Below, piece by piece: positions 5,376 through 10,072 of a stretch of DNA of 10,072 nt. The DNA is taken from positions 1 through 10,072 of the forward strand of contig JASHUX010000045.1 of NCBI GenBank assembly GCA_030039775.1, written 5' to 3'. Positions within the stretch are counted from its first letter, which is position 1, and each line of letters opens with the position of its first letter. The DNA is from Alphaproteobacteria bacterium. GTDB taxonomy: Bacteria > Pseudomonadota > Alphaproteobacteria > ATCC43930 > CGMCC-115725. A model generated the notes under the pieces. That model was given only the letters and a program-made list of their open reading frames with translations, did no database searches and was not told the DNA's origin. The translations under genes were made by a program, and so were the position numbers.

Positions 5376-6374
5376 ATGAGCACGCGCTTCGATGTCGAGC
5401 TGATAGCCGTCACGAAACGCTACGGTCCGACCGTCGCGGTGGACAACATCGATCTGCGCATTCCGGAACAAAGCTATTGCTGTCTGCTGGGGCCTTCGGG
5501 CTGCGGCAAAACCACCACGCTGCGAATGATCGCCGGACATGAATCCGTGTCCGATGGCGATGTTTTAATCACTGATCAAAATGTCACCAACCTACCGCCG
5601 GCAAAACGCGGGACAGCGATGATGTTCCAGAATTACGCGCTGTTTCCGCATCTCAATTGCGTGGACAACGTGGCGTTCGGCTTGAAAATGCGCGGCGTCG
5701 GAAAGGCCCCCCGGCAGGCTCAAGCGCACGAATTTCTCGGGCTTACGCAGATGACGGCGTTCGCCGACCGTTTGCCGTCGCAACTCTCGGGCGGACAACA
5801 GCAGCGCGTGGCGCTGGCGCGTGCGCTGATCACCAAACCGAAAGTGCTGCTGCTCGACGAGCCGCTGTCTGCGCTCGACCCATTTCTGCGCGGCCGGATG
5901 CGCGAGGAGTTGAAGCGGCTCCAAAGCGAGCTTGGCATCACCTTCATCCACGTCACGCATTCCCAAGAGGAGGCGATGGCGCTCGCGGATCTGGTGGTAG
6001 TGATGGAGGGCGGCCGAATTCAACAGGCGGACGACCCGCGTCACGTCTTCGACCGACCGAAGACGGCATTCGTCGCGCGCTTCCTTGGCGGGCACAATTT
6101 GGTGCCGCGCGACGGTGGAACGGAGCTCGCGGTCCGCACCGATCGTTGCCGCCTCTTCGCTATCGACGAAACGGTCGAACCGAGTTTGTCCGGCGCGGTC
6201 AGCGCCATCGAATATCAAGGGACACGCGTCCAGGTGACACTCGACACCGATCTCGGCGTTCGCGTCGTGTCGCATTTGCCCGACGAAGAATTTTACGTCC
6301 ATCCGTTCCACATCGGCGATCGCGCCCGCCTTGGCTGGTCGCATGCCGATGCTCACCCCGTCATCGCAAACTAG
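5376..6374 (+). CDS. ABC importer ATPase, PotA-like
   Basis: This is a 332-residue ATP-binding subunit of a polyamine/opine/phosphonate-type importer acting at the inner face of the membrane. Seen in order: Walker A GPSGCGKTT (39-47), Q-loop Gln85 in FQNYALFPHL, signature LSGGQQQR (137-144), Walker B VLLLDEP (157-163), D-loop SALD, switch His195, and a C-terminal TOBE-type domain from about 271 to 326. All catalytic elements are intact. The start is ATG 5376, with GGAAA six bases upstream; the longer open frame from 5193 runs into the amidohydrolase gene in another frame. Its stop (6372-6374) overlaps the ribosome site of the binding-protein gene. The following three genes supply the rest of the importer. 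The PotA subfamily is clear, the cargo is not. Confidence 0.93.
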   Translation: MSTRFDVELIAVTKRYGPTVAVDNIDLRIPEQSYCCLLGPSGCGKTTTLRMIAGHESVSDGDVLITDQNVTNLPPAKRGTAMMFQNYALFPHLNCVDNVAFGLKMRGVGKAPRQAQAHEFLGLTQMTAFADRLPSQLSGGQQQRVALARALITKPKVLLLDEPLSALDPFLRGRMREELKRLQSELGITFIHVTHSQEEAMALADLVVVMEGGRIQQADDPRHVFDRPKTAFVARFLGGHNLVPRDGGTELAVRTDRCRLFAIDETVEPSLSGAVSAIEYQGTRVQVTLDTDLGVRVVSHLPDEEFYVHPFHIGDRARLGWSHADAHPVIAN

Positions 6375-6384
6375 GGAGCGACCC

Positions 6385-7680
6385 ATGAAAAAATCAGGCA
6401 CGTCACGCACCGGCTTCTCGCGTCGGCGCTTTCTGAAGTCGGGCGCGGCATTGGCCGGTACCGCCCTGGGGTCGGGCGCCGTCACCGGCCTCCCGATGGT
6501 ATGGGCGAAGAAATTCGACAATATCACCCTGCGTCAGTTCGGCACCGGCACCTCGAATCTCAACGCGATCGCCGAGAAATGCAAACAAGACCTTGGCATC
6601 ACGCTGGAAATGACGGCGATGGATACCGACGCCGCGGTGCAGCGCGCGGTGACACAACCCCAATCCTATGAGATCGCCGACATCGAATATTTCAGCATCA
6701 AGAAGGTGTTTCCGACCGGCGTGATCCAGCCGATGGCGGTCAAGCGCATCAAGCTGTTCGACAAGATCGTGCCGATCTTCATTACCGGCAAACTGACGCC
6801 GGCTTCTAAAGTGGCGCAGGGCACGGCGCCGCACACGGTCGAATTCGTCGAAGGTCCGCATTCGCGCAAATTCGCGAAGCACCCGACCGAGTGGGCGACC
6901 ATGATGCCCACCATCTACAACGCCGACACGCTCGGCATCCGGCCCGACCTGGTTGGCCGGCCGATCACAAAATGGAGCGATCTGGTCGATCCGGCGTTCA
7001 AGGGCAAGGCCTCGATCCTCAATATCCCCGGCATCGGCATTATGGACGCCGCGATGGTCATGGAGTCGCTCGGCAAGACCAAATACAAGGACAAGGGCAA
7101 CATGACCCGCGAGGAGATCGACAAGACGATCGCCTTCCTGATCGAAACCAAGAAGGCGGGCCAGTTCCGCGCGTTCTGGAAGAGCTTCGACGAAAGCGTC
7201 AACCTGATGGCGTCGGGCGAGGTCGTTATTCAGTCGATGTGGTCCCCCGCCGTGGCGGCGGTGCGCTCCAAGGGCATCCCCTGTAAATATCAGCCGCTCG
7301 CGGAAGGCTATCGCTCATGGGCCAGCGGTCTCGCGATCGGGTCCCACGTCAAAGGCGTGCAGCTCGAAGCCGCCTACGAATATCTCAACTGGTACATTTC
7401 GGGCTGGGTAGGCGCCTATCTGAATCGCCAAGGCTATTACTCGGCGGTGCTCGAGACTGCCAAGAAATACATGAGTGCCGACGAATGGGGTTACTGGATG
7501 GAGGGCAAGGCGGCGCAAGGCGACATCCTCAGCCCCGAGGGCAAGGTCATGGAAAAGGCCGGCGCTGTGCGTGACGGCGGTTCGTTCTATGAACGCATGG
7601 GCCATGTCGAATGCTGGAACTCGGTCATGGACGAGGACCGCTACATGGTCCAGAAATGGAACGAATTCATCGCGGCATGA
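6385..7680 (+). CDS. PotD-like extracellular solute-binding protein with Tat signal
   Basis: This is a 431-residue periplasmic binding protein of the PotD/PotF-like (family 1) class and the receptor of the importer encoded around it. The N-terminus has a twin-arginine motif SRRRFLK at residues 12-18, then a hydrophobic stretch AALAGTALGSGAVTGLPMVWA (about 21-41), so export should be by the Tat route, folded. Downstream segments typical of the class include TMMPTIYNADTLGIRPD, KWSDLVDPAFKGKASI, VNLMASGEVVIQSMWSP and AYEYLNWYISG. ATG 6385 is preceded by AGGGAG (6373-6378) at six bases. The stop overlaps the first permease start (ATGA). In this genetic setting the ligand may be a cyclic amide or its product rather than a polyamine; that is inference. 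Confidence 0.92.
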   Translation: MKKSGTSRTGFSRRRFLKSGAALAGTALGSGAVTGLPMVWAKKFDNITLRQFGTGTSNLNAIAEKCKQDLGITLEMTAMDTDAAVQRAVTQPQSYEIADIEYFSIKKVFPTGVIQPMAVKRIKLFDKIVPIFITGKLTPASKVAQGTAPHTVEFVEGPHSRKFAKHPTEWATMMPTIYNADTLGIRPDLVGRPITKWSDLVDPAFKGKASILNIPGIGIMDAAMVMESLGKTKYKDKGNMTREEIDKTIAFLIETKKAGQFRAFWKSFDESVNLMASGEVVIQSMWSPAVAAVRSKGIPCKYQPLAEGYRSWASGLAIGSHVKGVQLEAAYEYLNWYISGWVGAYLNRQGYYSAVLETAKKYMSADEWGYWMEGKAAQGDILSPEGKVMEKAGAVRDGGSFYERMGHVECWNSVMDEDRYMVQKWNEFIAA

Positions 7681-8630
7681 GCACGTTACCGGTCGCTGCG
7701 GGGGGCACGGCGCGCGCCGTCGCGCCCCGCACGCACCGGCGCTTCGATTTCGCCCGAGCTGCCGCCTATTTTCAGGCCGCGCCGCTGGCGATTGTGTTTT
7801 TGTGCTTCTTGGTATTTCCGATCGTCGCGATCGTGGTCGTGAGTTTTTTCGACTACGATTCTGTCCAGATCATCCCACGCTTCACGCTCGAAAATTATCG
7901 CGAGCTGCTGTTTTCCAAGGTCACGTGGGAGACTTATCTCAACACATTCCGCTTCGCCGCAATGACCTGGGCGGCGACGCTCGTTGTCGGCTTCACGCTC
8001 TCATATTTCCTTGCCTTCCACGTCCGCTCGACCTTGATGCAGATCGCGTTGTCGCTGCTCTGCACGGTGCCCTTCTGGACCTCGAACATCATCCGCATGA
8101 TTTCGTGGATTCCGTTCCTGGGCCGTAACGGGTTGCTCAACATGGCGTTGGTGCGGCTCGGGATCATCCACCAGCCGCTGGAATTCCTGCTGTTTTCCGA
8201 TTTCGCGGTGGTTCTGGCGTTAGTTCATCTCAACACGTTCTTCATGATGATCCCGATTTTCAATTCGATGATGCGAATCGATCGATCGTTGATCGAGGCG
8301 GCGCGCGACGCCGGTGCGCGCGCGCCGCAGGTCCTGTGGAATGTTGTCATTCCGCTGTCGAAGACGGGTATCGCCATCGGCTCGATCTTCGTGATCGCGC
8401 TGGTGATGGGCGACTTTATTACGGTACGGCTGATGAGCAGGGGCCAGAGCGCGTCGGTCGGCCTGATGATGGCGAACTCGATCAGCCTGCTTCAATATCC
8501 CGCCGCCGCGGCGAACGCAGTTCTGTTGCTAATCTTGGTCCTCGGCATGATCGCGGGCATCGTGCGCGGCGTCGATATCCGCCGCGAGCTGACAGGAGCC
8601 AACCCCGGCGGGACGGCGACCAATGAGTGA
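7677..8630 (+). CDS. ABC importer permease, PotB-like
   Basis: This is a 317-residue inner-membrane permease of the binding-protein-dependent importer family. After a polar N-terminus of about 33 residues, hydrophobic segments occur near 35-58, 93-115, 121-140, 172-195, 232-248 and 278-297, the usual six. The cytoplasmic EAA loop that docks on the ATPase is present at 207-227 (EAARDAGA, ending VVIPLS). The ATG at 7677 overlaps the preceding TGA by four bases, implying translational coupling. Its own end overlaps the next gene by eight bases. In PotABCD systems this subunit pairs with the PotC-like protein to form the channel. Nothing is truncated. Confidence 0.93.
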   Translation: MSTLPVAAGGTARAVAPRTHRRFDFARAAAYFQAAPLAIVFLCFLVFPIVAIVVVSFFDYDSVQIIPRFTLENYRELLFSKVTWETYLNTFRFAAMTWAATLVVGFTLSYFLAFHVRSTLMQIALSLLCTVPFWTSNIIRMISWIPFLGRNGLLNMALVRLGIIHQPLEFLLFSDFAVVLALVHLNTFFMMIPIFNSMMRIDRSLIEAARDAGARAPQVLWNVVIPLSKTGIAIGSIFVIALVMGDFITVRLMSRGQSASVGLMMANSISLLQYPAAAANAVLLLILVLGMIAGIVRGVDIRRELTGANPGGTATNE

Positions 8631-9447
8631 CCGCAAGCGCACCGCCGGTTTCTACCTGCTGGCGGGCTTCTTCGGCCTTTACGTTCTTTTCCTGTACGGG
8701 CCGACCATCACCATCGCCGTGTTGTCGTTCCAGGGCCCGAATGGTGGCCTGACTTTTCCCATGAACGGCCATTCGCTGCATTGGTTCGCGAACCTGTTTC
8801 AGCCGCAAATGGTGGGCGACTTTGGCGGGTCATTGGAGCGTTCGTTGTTGCTAGGAGCGATGGTGATGGCGACTACCGTCGTGGTGTCGTTGGCTGCGGG
8901 ACTTGCTTACCGGAAGCGATTCAAAGGCGATACGCCGCTCTTTTACCTCGCGGTTGCGAGCCTGGTGGTGCCGTCGATCCTGGTCAGCCTCGGCATCGGC
9001 TTGATGTTCGGCCAAAGCGGGCTCGACACGGCGTGGTACGGCTCGGCCTACGGAGCGCAGTTAACCTGGACCTTGCCGTTCGGCCTGCTGATCATGTTCG
9101 CGGTGTTCAGCCGCTTCAACCCATCCTACGAGGAGGCGGCGCGCGATCTCGGCGCGTCACCTTGGCAGACATTGCGCCATGTCGTGTTGCCGATCATCGC
9201 ACCGAGCTTGTTGGGCGTAGCGTTATTCGGCTTCACCCTGTCTTACGACGAATTTGCGCGCACCCTGCTGACCGCAGGCGAAGACAACACGCTACCGCTC
9301 GAAATCTATGCGATGACCACCAATATCACGACGCCGGTCCTATACGCGCTGGGCACTCTGACCACCGCGTTCTCGTTCGTCGTGATCGGCAGCTGCATCG
9401 CCGCCGTACTAATCATTCAGCGCCGTCGCGCTCGGCGCGCCGCCTGA
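8623..9447 (+). CDS. ABC importer permease, PotC-like
   Basis: This is a 274-residue inner-membrane permease, the partner of the preceding one. Hydrophobic segments lie near 9-36, 74-95, 104-128, 148-162, 191-206 and 243-266. The EAA docking loop is EEAARDLGASPWQTLRHVVLP (170-190), a close match to the family form with Gly177 and Pro190. The protein ends in an arginine-rich cytoplasmic tail (RRRARRAA). ATG 8623 lies within the last codons of the first permease (ATGAGTGA), so both should be made in step. Eight bases separate its stop from the racemase gene. Family is secure; cargo is unknown. Confidence 0.93.
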   Translation: MSDRKRTAGFYLLAGFFGLYVLFLYGPTITIAVLSFQGPNGGLTFPMNGHSLHWFANLFQPQMVGDFGGSLERSLLLGAMVMATTVVVSLAAGLAYRKRFKGDTPLFYLAVASLVVPSILVSLGIGLMFGQSGLDTAWYGSAYGAQLTWTLPFGLLIMFAVFSRFNPSYEEAARDLGASPWQTLRHVVLPIIAPSLLGVALFGFTLSYDEFARTLLTAGEDNTLPLEIYAMTTNITTPVLYALGTLTTAFSFVVIGSCIAAVLIIQRRRARRAA

Positions 9448-9455
9448 GCCGTAAG

Positions 9456-10072
9456 ATGCGTATTCTGGCGGTAAATCCGAATACGACGGCGTCAATGACG
9501 GAAAAGATCGCTTCGTCCGCCCGCTCGGTCGCCGCCGCCGGCACATCCATCGAAGCCGTGACCTCGCGGACCGGGCCGGAAAGTATCGAAGGTTATTACG
9601 ACGAGGCGTTTGCCGTGCCGGGTCTTATCCAAGCGATCGTCGCCGGGGAGCAAGCGGGGGTGGATGGCGCCGTCATCGCTTGCTTCGACGATACCGGTCT
9701 CGAGGCCGCGCGGGCAGCGGTGGCCATTCCGGTGGTCGGTATTTGCGAAGCCGCGATTCACTTCGTATCCCCGCTTGCACATCGCTTCTCGATCGTCACG
9801 ACGTTATCGCGGTCCATCGCGCCGCTTGAGACATTGACCGAACGGTACGGTGTCGCCCGTCGCTGTCGGGTTCGTGCGGCCGAAGTACCGGTGTTGGCGC
9901 TTGAGGATTCCGCGTCGGACGCGATCCAGAAGATCGAGAACGAGATCGCAGTCGCGCTGCGGGAGGATCGCGCCGAGGCGATCATCCTTGGTTGCGCCGG
10001 GATGACCGATCTTGCGGCCGCGTTTGGGCGCAAATTTGAAGTGCCGGTGATCGAAGGCGTGGGCGCGGCAGT
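9456..10072 (+). CDS. Asp/Glu/hydantoin racemase, cut by the window edge
   Basis: The gene starts at ATG 9456 and is still open at base 10072: 205 codons plus two bases are visible, most of a protein normally near 240 residues. It opens MRILAVNPNTTASMT, the signature start of hydantoin-type racemases. The two catalytic cysteines of this cofactor-independent racemase class appear as C76 in VIACFDDTGLEAA and C180 in ILGCAGMTDL; I recall Cys76 and Cys181 for characterised rhizobial hydantoin racemases. It would swap the stereochemistry of a 5-substituted hydantoin or similar cyclic ureide, or of an amino acid; some relatives are allantoin racemases. It follows the PotC-like gene by eight bases, so it belongs to the same operon. 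No hydantoinase or carbamoylase gene is seen in the window. Confidence 0.88.
   Translation, partial: MRILAVNPNTTASMTEKIASSARSVAAAGTSIEAVTSRTGPESIEGYYDEAFAVPGLIQAIVAGEQAGVDGAVIACFDDTGLEAARAAVAIPVVGICEAAIHFVSPLAHRFSIVTTLSRSIAPLETLTERYGVARRCRVRAAEVPVLALEDSASDAIQKIENEIAVALREDRAEAIILGCAGMTDLAAAFGRKFEVPVIEGVGAA

Noticed and set aside
5592..6527. Minus-strand 311-codon open frame opposite the ATPase gene
   Set aside because: It is a shadow of a gene with all ABC motifs intact and spans the junction to the next gene; no ribosome site or domain.
1..10072. Mobile element, CRISPR array, toxin-antitoxin or tRNA
   Set aside because: No transposase or integrase motif, terminal repeats, spaced direct repeats or cloverleaf sequence was seen on either strand.

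Overview
The window is GC-rich DNA (roughly 60% by eye) from what looks like an alphaproteobacterium, probably of the Hyphomicrobiales (rhizobial) type. The grounds are codon use, dense operon packing, a LysR regulator of the 'RRGSIRRAAE' type and a wealth of ABC importers. There are ten genes: nine complete and one cut by the right edge. No mobile element, CRISPR array, tRNA or rRNA is visible. Gene families are assigned by motif reading only; no database search was possible.

Layout. (A) 136-945: a creatininase-family metallo-amidohydrolase. (B) 1127-3150: a two-gene unit in which an NMT1/THI5-type solute-binding protein overlaps by four bases an isopenicillin-N-synthase-like 2-oxoglutarate/Fe(II) oxygenase. 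(C) 4071-3160, minus strand: a LysR regulator, convergent with B and divergent from D. (D) 4217 to beyond 10072: a six-gene operon made of a ring-opening amidohydrolase (cyanuric acid hydrolase/barbiturase family), a complete PotABCD-type importer (ATPase, Tat-exported binding protein, two permeases) and an Asp/Glu/hydantoin racemase that runs off the window.

How it fits together. Three of the enzymes belong to families that act on small cyclic amides, imides or ureides (creatinine; cyanuric acid or barbiturate; hydantoins). Together with one full importer and a second binding protein, the simplest reading is a locus that imports a nitrogen-rich heterocycle and opens its ring to release nitrogen. 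The true substrate cannot be read from the sequence.

The most striking signal is regulatory. Good matches to the sigma-54 (RpoN) -24/-12 promoter, with the exact GG-N10-GC spacing, lie just upstream of the creatininase-like gene, the NMT1-type binding-protein gene and the LysR gene. A fourth lies before the ATPase gene and a weaker fifth before the ring-opening amidohydrolase. A divergent LysR gene with a sigma-54-like promoter facing an AtzD-family gene mirrors the known atzR-atzDEF arrangement of cyanuric acid catabolism in Pseudomonas sp. ADP. Here, however, the operon carries a polyamine/opine-type importer and a racemase where that system has AtzE and AtzF. This suggests a nitrogen-limitation regulon for an unidentified cyclic amide.
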